DNA of 15,618 nt, taken from contig JASHWX010000069.1 in assembly GCA_030043815.1 (NCBI GenBank), positions 1 to 15,618 of the forward strand. The letters are read 5' to 3'. The position numbers were made by a program, and so were the translations under genes. Each line of letters opens with the position of its first letter. The first letter of the stretch is position 1. This document shows positions 7,914 to 15,087 of this stretch, in pieces. Source of the stretch: Candidatus Rhabdochlamydia sp. Its GTDB lineage: Bacteria > Chlamydiota > Chlamydiia > Chlamydiales > Rhabdochlamydiaceae. Below the pieces are notes generated by a model. That model was not told where the DNA came from. It saw only the letters and a list, made by a program, of their open reading frames with translations, and did not search any database.

Positions 7914-9043
7914 AGGACAGTCCTTAAGCTCGCCAGAAGAGCTGCCTTGTCCATGGAAATAATTTTGATCGCCGAATCATTTTCTCCACAAGAGACGGAA
8001 ATAATGTCTCTTCCTCCACGCTTCTCACAGATCAGTCCTGCAGGATAGATCGCGCGAATTTTAGGATTAGCATGCACCGAATGAGCGATGTCATAGATAT
8101 TTTGGAATAAAATGGGATAGGCGGATATGCGCTTGATTTGAAAGGGAGGGGAAGAGGCAAATGTATAAGCTCCCATGACATACCAAATGACCCCATGATC
8201 ATCTGCGAAAGAACTATGAAACATCGCGAGGTATTCGCCATCAACGAAAATAGCAGGGGTACCCCCTTTTAGCCTTCCCCATTGAGCGGGCCAGATTGAG
8301 GATAAGGAAGAGGAATGGGAGGACTTTAGAAGATTCTTTTGAGGATTGTGCAATTCCAAGACTTTTTGAGGACAAATCGTATAGAGAAATTGAATTTGGT
8401 TCTCATAAGAAAAGGGGGTCCAATTTTTCTCAATGTCCCGATTGCTTGCGTCAAGAGGTGTGATATAACCGATATTTCCCGTGCAAGTATCTATGGCGGC
8501 AATGCAAATGCCTCGCCGGCCCGATGAAGGGATAAGATCATTATAGACGAGGAATTGACGGCCGTTATGTTGGAATAAACGGGCATCCTCAGAAAAGGTG
8601 CTTTTGGTATCAATTTTGACAAAGGAGCCGCTCAAGGGCTCAAAATCAGGGGTCAAGCGGATGCAGCCAATGTGGGAGAAGAGCCTGGATGTGCCGTCGC
8701 CTGGAGTATCATATCTAAAAAAGAGCGGATAATGCCCATCTATAAGTGGTCCAATGGAAGCATTATAGGGAGCGTCGACAGAAGGAATAGTGATTTGCTT
8801 GACGGAAAGGACGATGCCCATTTTATCCGCCCAAGGAACATGAGCAAGAGGAGGAGGAAGAGTGCGTTCGCGTGAAAGCTGTCGATGGGAAAGATAAAGA
8901 GAATGCATGAGCTTCTCTTGGAGTTGTAGAAGGGAAATTGACTTATGCTGCGATTTTTTGACCGACATTTTAAAATTGCGCAATTGCAAGATTAAATAGG
9001 CAACCAAGATACTTTGAAAAATTAAGAAAAAGTCGAACAACAT
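7910..9043 (-). CDS. Membrane-anchored five-bladed beta-propeller glycosidase/phosphorylase-like protein (GH130/GT108-like)
   Basis: The protein has 377 residues from ATG at 9043, three bases after the stop of the upstream methyltransferase gene. A single N-terminal hydrophobic segment (about 2-21) is followed by lysine-rich sequence, so the start acts as a membrane anchor or uncleaved signal. The rest shows blade motifs seen in GH130 mannoside phosphorylases: SEDARLF (D153 aligned with the family's catalytic Asp in EDPR), EKNW (205-208), GGTPA followed by a tyrosine-rich strand (260-275), MGAYTF, and SCGENDSAIKIIS (351-363) near the end. It is clearly paralogous to the product of 9715-10917. 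GH130 enzymes phosphorolyse beta-mannosides, and related GT108 enzymes transfer mannose from GDP-mannose; which activity applies cannot be told. It is the last gene of the leftward operon. The general family call is fairly secure, the substrate is not. Confidence 0.75.
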   Translation of the reverse strand: MLFDFFLIFQSILVAYLILQLRNFKMSVKKSQHKSISLLQLQEKLMHSLYLSHRQLSRERTLPPPLAHVPWADKMGIVLSVKQITIPSVDAPYNASIGPLIDGHYPLFFRYDTPGDGTSRLFSHIGCIRLTPDFEPLSGSFVKIDTKSTFSEDARLFQHNGRQFLVYNDLIPSSGRRGICIAAIDTCTGNIGYITPLDASNRDIEKNWTPFSYENQIQFLYTICPQKVLELHNPQKNLLKSSHSSSLSSIWPAQWGRLKGGTPAIFVDGEYLAMFHSSFADDHGVIWYVMGAYTFASSPPFQIKRISAYPILFQNIYDIAHSVHANPKIRAIYPAGLICEKRGGRDIISVSCGENDSAIKIISMDKAALLASLRTVL

Positions 9044-9046
9044 TTA

Positions 9047-9718
9047 TTACCTAACCACAAAAAGAAAATATTCGTTGGTCGAATGTTCTTCATCTTTTGT
9101 GCAGTTCAAGCTTAAAAATTCCCAGGCTTTTCGTGTGCTTGACCAATTGGCATCATCAAACCAAATATATCCCCCTTTTTTCATTTTAGGCAGGTACATT
9201 TGAGCATCTCTCAAAGCAACATCTTCAGTATGGTTCCCATCAATATGTAAAATGTCGATCGATCCGTCGGTAAAATTCTCTAGAGCTTTTTCTCCTGTCA
9301 TGCGCATGACGACGCAGTATGGATTCAAGCGCAAGCGATATAATGCTGTTCTAAAGTCTTGATAGATCTGTTCGAGATTGATTTGACTCCACCATTCATA
9401 GTTAGGGTCTTGATCGGAATAACCCTCTAAACATTCTAAGCGTGCCCAAGGGTCGATTGCATAGACTTTTCCTTGCTTTAGATACTTCAAAGCACGAGCT
9501 GTAGGAATAAGGGAAGAGCCTCCAAAGACACCTATTTCAACGCACACCGTCGGTTTTATTTCATAGATGAGGTCCATCATCTTTGCTGCTTTTTCTTGTG
9601 TGCACCATCCGGGAAGCTTGGATTGCATTTTAAGGGTGTCTTTTTGATAAGTTTTCCAACCTTCATCTGCGCAGAGCCCTATAGAAATGCATGTCATTAA
9701 TAAGATTCTCGTTATCAT
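9047..9718 (-). CDS. Exported class I SAM-dependent methyltransferase (Methyltransf_24-like)
   Basis: The protein has 223 residues. ATG at 9718 overlaps the upstream stop (ATGA), with GAGGAAG four bases upstream. Residues 1-17 form a short signal peptide (basic start, hydrophobic ILLMTCISIGLC, then A|DEG). The catalytic part has the class I glycine-rich motif VEIGVFGGSS (60-69), the motif II acid in YAIDPW (D89), HIDGNHT (158-164) and WFDDA (186-190). The HIDG-x-H pattern is typical of the Methyltransf_24 family, whose members methylate sugars and other small acceptors. The partial gene at the right end of the window encodes a close paralogue. An exported SAM-dependent enzyme is unusual, because SAM is cytoplasmic. 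It lies between two beta-propeller enzyme genes, so the acceptor may be a glycan; that is inference. Confidence 0.8.
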   Translation of the reverse strand: MITRILLMTCISIGLCADEGWKTYQKDTLKMQSKLPGWCTQEKAAKMMDLIYEIKPTVCVEIGVFGGSSLIPTARALKYLKQGKVYAIDPWARLECLEGYSDQDPNYEWWSQINLEQIYQDFRTALYRLRLNPYCVVMRMTGEKALENFTDGSIDILHIDGNHTEDVALRDAQMYLPKMKKGGYIWFDDANWSSTRKAWEFLSLNCTKDEEHSTNEYFLFVVR

Positions 9719-10917
9719 CTCACTTCCTCTTCGTTTTCTATTCTAATTAGGCTTTCCTTCAGTTTGTTTAAGTCCATCGTTATGATTTTGATCGCACAAT
9801 CATTTTCTCCGCATGCCACATGGACAAGTTCTCTTTCATCCTGTTTTTCAACGACAAATCCACTTGGATAGATGACGCGCTTTTCATAGGGGGCGGTATG
9901 GGTCAACGGGGTATTGTAAATTCCATTAAAGAGGATAGGATGTGCGGAGATGCCGGTTAATCGAAAAGGAGGTCTTCCTTCAAAGGTATACGCGCCCATG
10001 TTAAACCACACGAGTCCCTTTTCATCGGTAAAACAGCTATGAAAAAAGGCAAGGTATTCATCTCCAACTTTTCGAGCAGGCGTTCCTCCTCGTATTTCTC
10101 CCCATTTCATTGGCCAAGGTAAAGAAACAAAAGAGTCATACCTCGAGAGTGTGATATTTTTCAGATCATTGACTTGAGGATTGGGCAGTTCAAAGAGTTT
10201 ACGCGGATGGATCCTATATTCTATAAAGAAGCGGGCTTTTTGATCGTCATCGATATATTCAAAAGGACTCCAATTTTTTTCAATATATTGTAGATTCATT
10301 TCTAAAGCTGTCGTGTAGTTCGCCTGATAAGTATCTTTGTCAAGATTGGCAACTGACATGATCCGGCCACGGAAACATTGCTGGTCTAGATCGTTATAAA
10401 AAAGATAGAGCTCATCACCTACTTCTATGATGCGGGGATCTTCTGCATACTCTGTTTTTACATCGATCTTTGTGAATTCTTGCTTATCCTGTTCGAATTG
10501 ATCATTGAGGTGCGCCACTCCTATACGTGGGAAAAAAGGACCCGTTATTGATTTCGAGCTGATCACGTCATATCTAAAAAATAGGTCGTAGCCTGATTTT
10601 GTACGGATCAAGCTAGGGTTATAAGATGTGACATTGCGAATATTGACCGGTTTGACCTCTACCACTATCCCTAAGTCTTCACCATATAACAGATTATTCA
10701 GCTTCTGAGGGATAGAAGCATTTCCAAGGATGCTAGAGGAACTACTAGAAATGTACCGCATTTGCTTGAAAGAGCGGTACATGGCTTTCTGCTTTGTCTT
10801 AAGCCTGCGGACATGTATTCCAAATACAATGCTGCACGCTAAAAACAAAATTAATAATAATCCTATCCAATAGGAAATGGGAATTGATCGGAATACTTTA
10901 TATCTGTTTGTTTCCAT
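9715..10917 (-). CDS. Membrane-anchored five-bladed beta-propeller glycosidase/phosphorylase-like protein (GH130/GT108-like)
   Basis: The protein has 400 residues from ATG at 10917, nine bases after the stop of the GT25 gene; no strong ribosome-binding site is visible, so coupling to that gene is likely. A transmembrane segment at about 14-34 (YWIGLLLILFLACSIVFGI) is preceded by a basic N-terminus and followed by RRLKTK, and then by a serine-rich linker. Propeller motifs follow: NPSLIRTKSGYDLFFRYD (100-117), AEDPRIIEVGDELYLFYND (158-176, D160 being the GH130 catalytic aspartate position), EKNWSPF (213-219), RGGTPARKVGDEYLAFFHS (276-294), NMGAYTF (306-312) and ACGENDCAIKII (368-379). The 377-residue protein at 7910-9043 shares all of these. 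The likely role is phosphorolysis or transfer of mannose-type sugars outside the cytoplasm. The family call is good; the reaction is unproven. Confidence 0.78.
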   Translation of the reverse strand: METNRYKVFRSIPISYWIGLLLILFLACSIVFGIHVRRLKTKQKAMYRSFKQMRYISSSSSSILGNASIPQKLNNLLYGEDLGIVVEVKPVNIRNVTSYNPSLIRTKSGYDLFFRYDVISSKSITGPFFPRIGVAHLNDQFEQDKQEFTKIDVKTEYAEDPRIIEVGDELYLFYNDLDQQCFRGRIMSVANLDKDTYQANYTTALEMNLQYIEKNWSPFEYIDDDQKARFFIEYRIHPRKLFELPNPQVNDLKNITLSRYDSFVSLPWPMKWGEIRGGTPARKVGDEYLAFFHSCFTDEKGLVWFNMGAYTFEGRPPFRLTGISAHPILFNGIYNTPLTHTAPYEKRVIYPSGFVVEKQDERELVHVACGENDCAIKIITMDLNKLKESLIRIENEEEVR

Positions 10918-10926
10918 AAAAAGGCA

Positions 10927-11847
10927 CTACTTTTTTTCTAAGTAATTAGGGCCTCCATTATCTGAAAGTGCTTTTGGCATCGTAGAAACGACATCATATT
11001 GTAGAGTAAAGAGGCAGATTTGAGCAGGAAGTGTATACTCCATATCAAAAGGCAGAAAGAAAGAGCGCACTTTAAAAAAATCGAGAAGTTTTTTCATTCC
11101 TGAGCGGCGCACAATCATCGAGTAGGCCCCATAGCGGGCGCCTACTTTTCTAAAGAGCCGCCCAACATCATGGCGTTTCTTAAAGCGATTTAGATCTATC
11201 ATAGGAAGGTCTGGCCTCCATGCATAGCTAAAACAGGGAACATAGTTTCCGTTATTACCCTTTGTGTCAGGGTCAGTAAATAGAATGTCCCATCCTTTTT
11301 TTCCCACTATTCTATCAAGTTCACTGATCAAGTGGGGAAGGGTCCTGGGGTCTTGTACCACTTCGATATCATCTTCCATCACCCAGATGATCTCGTAACC
11401 TGAATCATAAGCATCCTTTAGAATCGATAAATGGCTTAGCAGGATTCCCACAGCTCCTCTCGACATACAATGGCAGTAATAAGCTTTTCCAGGAACTTGC
11501 ATGATTTCATGACAAGGCTGGCCCTCGTATTCAATAGGATAGAAAGTGCCCCATCGTCCGCTTCCCATGCTCGGCTCATAGGCGGTCCCAAGCTCGTTCA
11601 CCACTGTCAGGGGCAAATTCCACCCGTTAACAGCAGAAAAACGATAAGGGATAATTCCATAGGGAGCTAATTGCTCCATGCTGCATTGAAATTTTTCGGG
11701 TCTCTCATCTAAATTAATCATGTAGATGAAGTCAATATTCTCAAGCGAATGCCCTTTCGTTTTTTGCGATATTTTTCTTAAGTGGTCTTCCATCCTGGCG
11801 TGAACCATGTTGCAAAGAAAGATAGCGAATAACACGACAATTTTCAT
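10927..11847 (-). CDS. Exported GT25-type glycosyltransferase
   Basis: The protein has 306 residues from ATG at 11847, preceded by GAAGGG. A TTG at 11862 would add five residues but places a charged, proline-containing leader before the signal peptide, so the ATG is preferred. Residues 1-17 are a signal peptide ending in VHA|R. The body has GT25 (LPS glycosyltransferase / collagen galactosyltransferase) motifs: MINLDERPEK (43-52), YRFSAVNGW (68-76), LSHLSILKDAYDSG (137-150), and the acidic metal/nucleotide-sugar motif MEDD (157-160). A CHC cysteine pair (125-127) is shared with the paralogue at 12757-13674; across PYGI-to-NGW the two are nearly identical. Family members transfer a sugar, often galactose or glucose, from a nucleotide donor. 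Bacterial members are normally cytoplasmic, so the signal peptide is odd. This is the first gene of the leftward operon. Confidence 0.85.
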   Translation of the reverse strand: MKIVVLFAIFLCNMVHARMEDHLRKISQKTKGHSLENIDFIYMINLDERPEKFQCSMEQLAPYGIIPYRFSAVNGWNLPLTVVNELGTAYEPSMGSGRWGTFYPIEYEGQPCHEIMQVPGKAYYCHCMSRGAVGILLSHLSILKDAYDSGYEIIWVMEDDIEVVQDPRTLPHLISELDRIVGKKGWDILFTDPDTKGNNGNYVPCFSYAWRPDLPMIDLNRFKKRHDVGRLFRKVGARYGAYSMIVRRSGMKKLLDFFKVRSFFLPFDMEYTLPAQICLFTLQYDVVSTMPKALSDNGGPNYLEKK

Positions 11848-12019
11848 TATAGGGCCCTTCAAAAAAAGACAACCATACAGCTATGTTGGGAAAAAAGGCA
11901 AAGCTTTTTTTTGATCAGGGAAGATTTTCACGTGACAAAGTTCAGGATGAAAAAAAATATATACAAATTTTTCTTTTTTGTTAACATGCTTCTTCGAAAC
12001 GAATTTGAGGAAGGGAAAA
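11848..12019. promoter_or_regulatory. Divergent intergenic control region of the two glycan operons
   Basis: This 172-bp AT-rich spacer separates the divergent ATG codons at 11847 and 12020 and must hold the promoters of both operons. It contains long A and T runs (11861-11867, 11950-11957, 11970-11979) and an imperfect palindrome AAAAAAGGC-AAA-GCTTTTTT (11891-11910). TATATA at 11958-11963 is a candidate -10 for the rightward operon, but I see no well-spaced -35. Shared control of both operons is inferred from the layout. Confidence 0.45.
11872..11901 (-). promoter_or_regulatory. Possible promoter of the leftward glycan operon
   Basis: On the minus strand, TTGCCT (11901-11896) and TATGGT (11877-11872) are 18 bases apart and end 25 bases before the ATG at 11847. 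Each box matches the sigma-70 consensus at four of six positions. The call rests on weak matches in the right place. Confidence 0.3.
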
Positions 12020-12760
12020 ATGCGAATCTTGTTTACCTTATTTTGTATTTCGATCGCCAATTTCTGCTTTTCTGATCAACAACCTCATGAGTTTGAAGGG
12101 GTTTCAGAGATTTATAACATTCGCAATTTAAGGGTCTTGGCTAAATTCCTTTCTCAAAACCCCATCATTATTGAGGCTGGCGCATATCAAGGCCGTGATA
12201 CTCGTAAAATAGCTCAAAAGTTTACCTCCGGAACAGTTTATGCCTTTGAACCCCTTAAAACGGCTTTTCCTAAATTATGCGAAGCAGTCGCTCAATACAA
12301 AAATGTTATCTGTTTGAACCAAGCCTTAGATAAGTTTTCAGGGGTGAAAAATTTCTATCTCTGCCATGGAACCTATGGTCAATCTCCCATCTTTGAATTT
12401 CACAGTTCTCTTTTACCTCCCACTCAAGCAATGGAAATTCATCTTCTTGGTCCCATTGAAATGGTATCTTGCGTTTCTTTGTTAGACTTTTGTGAAAAAG
12501 AAAAAATCCAGAAGATCGATTTGCTTTGGCTATCAACCGAAGGCAATGAGAGGCAAATTCTAGAAGGAGCAAGCCATCTACTGAGTAATACCTCTTTAGT
12601 TTACATCCGTACCCAGCTTTTCAAATCTCGCTCAACCATGACGCTCTTTCGTAATCTGAAAAAATTCATGGAAAAAAATGGGTTTATTTTGCTGTCTCAC
12701 TTTTTTTTGCCGAACATTAACGGCGATGCCCTATTTGTTAAAAAGGAGTTATTTAAATGA
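12020..12760 (+). CDS. Exported FkbM-type SAM-dependent methyltransferase
   Basis: The protein has 246 residues from ATG at 12020, preceded by GAGGAAGGG. The frame extends upstream to a TTG at 11978, but that would put 14 polar residues before the signal peptide, so the ATG is chosen. Residues 1-18 are a signal peptide (MRILFTLFCISIANFCFS|DQQ). FkbM-type features are IIEAGAYQGRDT (50-61, SAM-binding loop), VYAFEP (73-78, the acidic motif II), and SLLDFCEKEKIQKIDLLWLSTEGNE (residues 153-177, normally ending in D-x-E-G-x-E), followed by IL-x-GA. FkbM enzymes O-methylate sugars or polyketides. The aspartate usually found before the EG step is replaced by serine. First gene of the rightward operon, overlapping the next by ATGA. 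A paralogue with a decayed SAM site is two genes downstream. Confidence 0.78.
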   Translation: MRILFTLFCISIANFCFSDQQPHEFEGVSEIYNIRNLRVLAKFLSQNPIIIEAGAYQGRDTRKIAQKFTSGTVYAFEPLKTAFPKLCEAVAQYKNVICLNQALDKFSGVKNFYLCHGTYGQSPIFEFHSSLLPPTQAMEIHLLGPIEMVSCVSLLDFCEKEKIQKIDLLWLSTEGNERQILEGASHLLSNTSLVYIRTQLFKSRSTMTLFRNLKKFMEKNGFILLSHFFLPNINGDALFVKKELFK

Positions 12761-13674
12761 ACCTTTTTTTTCCTTTTTTTGTTTTAATTAGCTCCTTTTG
12801 CTTTGGCGAACTTCACGATCATTTACGTATCCTTAATGACAAAACAGAAGTAAGGACGATCCGCAATGTTGACTATATGTATGTCATCAATCTTGATCAT
12901 CGAGAAAAAAAATACCAACTTACCTTAGAAGAGTTTGCTCCTTACGGCATTCTCCCTTATCGATTTTCGGCTGTCAATGGCTGGAAGTTGCCTATAGAAA
13001 CGCTTTGGGATGTAAGCCTCGTATTTCAAAAGGGAATGCGTCCAGGCGGGATGGGGACAGTGTACCGCATAGATCCTGTGAATGGTAAAGAATATGCAAG
13101 CCATGAAATTGTGGAAGTAGAGGGAACCCCTTATGTGTGCCACTGTTCAGCGCGTGGGATGATTGGCTGCATTTTGAGCCATTTAACGGTAATTAAAGAT
13201 TCCTTAAACTCTGGTTACGATGTCGTCTGGATTTGTGAAGATGATGTTGAAGTCGTAAAAGATCCTCATATCTTGTCTGATTATATCGATCAATTAGACC
13301 AATTGGAAGGTAGGGAAAATTGGGACGTGCTCTTTACATTTCGCGATTACCGCGGTCCTGAAGGTCAATATTACATACCTTATGGGGCAAATTACCGCCC
13401 CAATATTGAAACCCGTTGTCAAGAGAAATTCAATATTAATAGGCCGATATCTTCAGATTTAAGGCAAGCAGGATCGCGATTTGGCACTCAGTCAATGATA
13501 TGGACAAAAAGAGGCATGGAAAAAGTGTTGCGTTACTATGAAAATTACAAAATTTTTATCCCTTACGATCTGGATATTGTCTTAATCCCAGATATCCGCA
13601 TCTATTCCGTAATGGAAGATGTGGTAACGAACAAGCTCAACGTACAGTCAGATTTAGGTTCAAGTGAAAGATGA
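12757..13674 (+). CDS. Exported GT25-type glycosyltransferase, paralogue of the one at 10927-11847
   Basis: The protein has 305 residues. ATG overlaps the preceding stop (ATGA) with AAGGAG (12743-12748) eight bases upstream. Residues 1-17 are a signal peptide ending CFG|E. GT25 motifs are YVINLDHRE (42-50), PYRFSAVNGWKLP (67-79), ILSHLTVIKDSLNSG (139-153) and CEDDVEVV (160-167). The mature N-terminus (HDHLR...KT...NVDYMYVINLD) also matches the paralogue, so the whole secreted protein was duplicated. The CHC cysteine pair (128-130) is conserved. The signal-peptide coding stretch contains eight T's, CC, then seven T's, a possible slippage site. It probably transfers a sugar from a nucleotide donor; donor and acceptor are unknown. 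The differing C-terminal halves suggest different acceptors, which is inference. Confidence 0.85.
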   Translation: MNLFFPFFVLISSFCFGELHDHLRILNDKTEVRTIRNVDYMYVINLDHREKKYQLTLEEFAPYGILPYRFSAVNGWKLPIETLWDVSLVFQKGMRPGGMGTVYRIDPVNGKEYASHEIVEVEGTPYVCHCSARGMIGCILSHLTVIKDSLNSGYDVVWICEDDVEVVKDPHILSDYIDQLDQLEGRENWDVLFTFRDYRGPEGQYYIPYGANYRPNIETRCQEKFNINRPISSDLRQAGSRFGTQSMIWTKRGMEKVLRYYENYKIFIPYDLDIVLIPDIRIYSVMEDVVTNKLNVQSDLGSSER

Positions 13675-14438
13675 AATTTATGAAATGGATTGTGATCTTA
13701 TGCATATGGTTCTGTCCCATTTATGCTGTAGATATTAAGAAAGAGGGACTTGTTCCCACTTATAAGCCCTACGAAGTAGGGGTCATGTTGCTATTTGTTC
13801 CCTATAATCCCACAGTAATAGCTGTTGGGGATCGCATAGCTGATGTTGCTTCTTCATTTGCCAATGCGAAAGACCGCGCAAACATCTATGGATTTACTGC
13901 TGACCCTGATGATTTTGAAAAACTAACTCATTTCGGACGTCAACTGCCTAATCTTAAGCCCTGCTTTGGTCTGTTGAATGAACGTAAAGATGGGTCTCGG
14001 CTTTTTTATTCCACAATGGCACATGATATTCCTGATGAATTCTATTACCACTTTTCTGGATCTTTATTAAAGCCAACGGATGCAAGGAGGCCCTTTTTAT
14101 TTGGTCAGTCCTATCAGATCCCAACATTTAATTTCTTAGCTTTTTGCAAGGCACAAAAGATTAATAAAATTCATGTGATTCATCTTGATTGCGGCGGCAA
14201 TGAATTAAAAATATTAAAAAGCATCCAGGAATATTTAAAAGAGGGGATCGTTGTCTTTTTAAAGACATATCATCAAGAAATACGTAAAGGAATAAGTCAG
14301 TTTCAGCAAGTTCACGAATTTATGACCAACCAAGGATATGAACTCTTTTCACATTATATTTATGACGATGTCATTGGAGATGCACTTTATGTCAAAAGCA
14401 AATATGTAAGCGCCGTTTTTCGAAGCAAAGAATTTTAG
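13671..14438 (+). CDS. Exported FkbM-like protein with degenerate SAM-binding motif
   Basis: The protein has 255 residues. ATG at 13671 overlaps the GT25 stop (ATGA); an ATG at 13680 is a second possible start with the same signal peptide. The leader ends IYA|V at residue 19. It is not obvious alone but aligns with the FkbM-type protein at 12020-12760: FLAFCKAQKINKI against LLDFCEKEKIQKI, GGNELKIL against EGNERQIL, and FMTNQGYELFSH with IGDALYVK against FMEKNGFILLSH with NGDALFVK. The SAM loop has changed from EAGAYQG to AVGDRIA (51-57), and the EG-x-E acid is glycine (CGGNE). It is probably catalytically dead or altered, perhaps a partner or acceptor-binding subunit of its neighbours. The open frame is intact, so it is not a simple pseudogene. 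Confidence 0.75.
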   Translation: MKFMKWIVILCIWFCPIYAVDIKKEGLVPTYKPYEVGVMLLFVPYNPTVIAVGDRIADVASSFANAKDRANIYGFTADPDDFEKLTHFGRQLPNLKPCFGLLNERKDGSRLFYSTMAHDIPDEFYYHFSGSLLKPTDARRPFLFGQSYQIPTFNFLAFCKAQKINKIHVIHLDCGGNELKILKSIQEYLKEGIVVFLKTYHQEIRKGISQFQQVHEFMTNQGYELFSHYIYDDVIGDALYVKSKYVSAVFRSKEF

Positions 14439-14446
14439 GGGAGATT

Positions 14447-15082
14447 ATGAAAAAGTACACAAAATTCAAATTTATAGCCGGCATTCAATTATCTTTAAAT
14501 ATATCCCTGTTCGCATCGGAGTCCTATTATGTTTCTTCTCATGGTTATTTTATAGGTGACTCTGAACATGTCACTGATTGGAAACTTGCTGATGCCATTG
14601 TTGATTTCCTAAAAAGCGAAAAAGCGGAAGCCTTAGTAGATTTTGGCTGTGGCGATGGAGATTATGTAAATCATTTTATCCAAAAAGGCATCCAAGCTGT
14701 AGGCTATGATGGCAATCCAGTGACAGAAGATGCTAGCGGTGGCACCTGTTTTATTTTAGATCTCAGCAATCCGGTGGATTTACATCAACGTTATGATTGG
14801 GTAATGAGCCTTGAAGTAGGAGAACACCTCCCTAAACAGTACGAGACAATCTTTATCGAGAACCTTGTACGGCATGTGAAAGATGGGTTAATCCTTAGCT
14901 GGGCAATAAAAGGGCAAGGCGGTACCGGTCATTTTAATGAACAAAATAATGACTACATCAAAAAAATCTTCGCTGACATGGGCTGGTACAATGATCTTGA
15001 GGCAGAATGCCATTTACGGGAATCGGCAGCTGTACATTGGTTTAAGAATACTGTGATGGTATTTCGCCCGCCTAAACTTTAA
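14447..15082 (+). CDS. Exported class I SAM-dependent methyltransferase
   Basis: The protein has 211 residues from ATG at 14447, with AGGGGAG (14437-14443) immediately upstream and eight bases after the previous stop. The N-terminal basic stretch KKYTKFKF and hydrophobic segment to LFA|SES (23) form a signal peptide. The class I SAM motifs are intact: ALVDFGCGDGDY (62-73), the motif II acid in GYDGNP (D88), ILDLSNP (103-109) and SLEVGEHLPKQY (121-132). A GQGGTGHFNEQNNDYI block (156-171) is likely part of the acceptor site. It is unrelated in detail to the other two methyltransferase types here, so the cluster carries three methyltransferase families. Last gene of the rightward operon. The acceptor is unknown; a glycan is inferred from its neighbours. 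Confidence 0.8.
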   Translation: MKKYTKFKFIAGIQLSLNISLFASESYYVSSHGYFIGDSEHVTDWKLADAIVDFLKSEKAEALVDFGCGDGDYVNHFIQKGIQAVGYDGNPVTEDASGGTCFILDLSNPVDLHQRYDWVMSLEVGEHLPKQYETIFIENLVRHVKDGLILSWAIKGQGGTGHFNEQNNDYIKKIFADMGWYNDLEAECHLRESAAVHWFKNTVMVFRPPKL

Positions 15083-15087
15083 TTCAA

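Noticed and set aside
9047..9105. Lipoprotein signal for the 9047-9718 methyltransferase (Cys16 near the end of the leader)
   Set aside because: The residue before the cysteine is leucine (IGLC), which does not fit a lipobox; also the leader is encoded at the other end of the gene (about 9668-9718), and an ordinary signal peptidase I site fits better there.
11848..11862. TTG start at 11862 for the leftward GT25 gene
   Set aside because: ATG at 11847 gives a clean signal peptide and has a GAAGGG site; the longer form adds residues that spoil the leader.
11891..11910. A-run/T-run near-palindrome as a terminator
   Set aside because: It lies between two divergent starts, where no transcript should end, and its stem is short and imperfect.
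11978..12019. TTG start at 11978 for the FkbM-type gene
   Set aside because: ATG at 12020 follows GAGGAAGGG directly and begins exactly at the signal peptide; the extra residues are not hydrophobic.
15083..15087. Bidirectional terminator between the convergent genes
   Set aside because: Only five bases separate the genes and I see no GC-rich hairpin with a T-run there.
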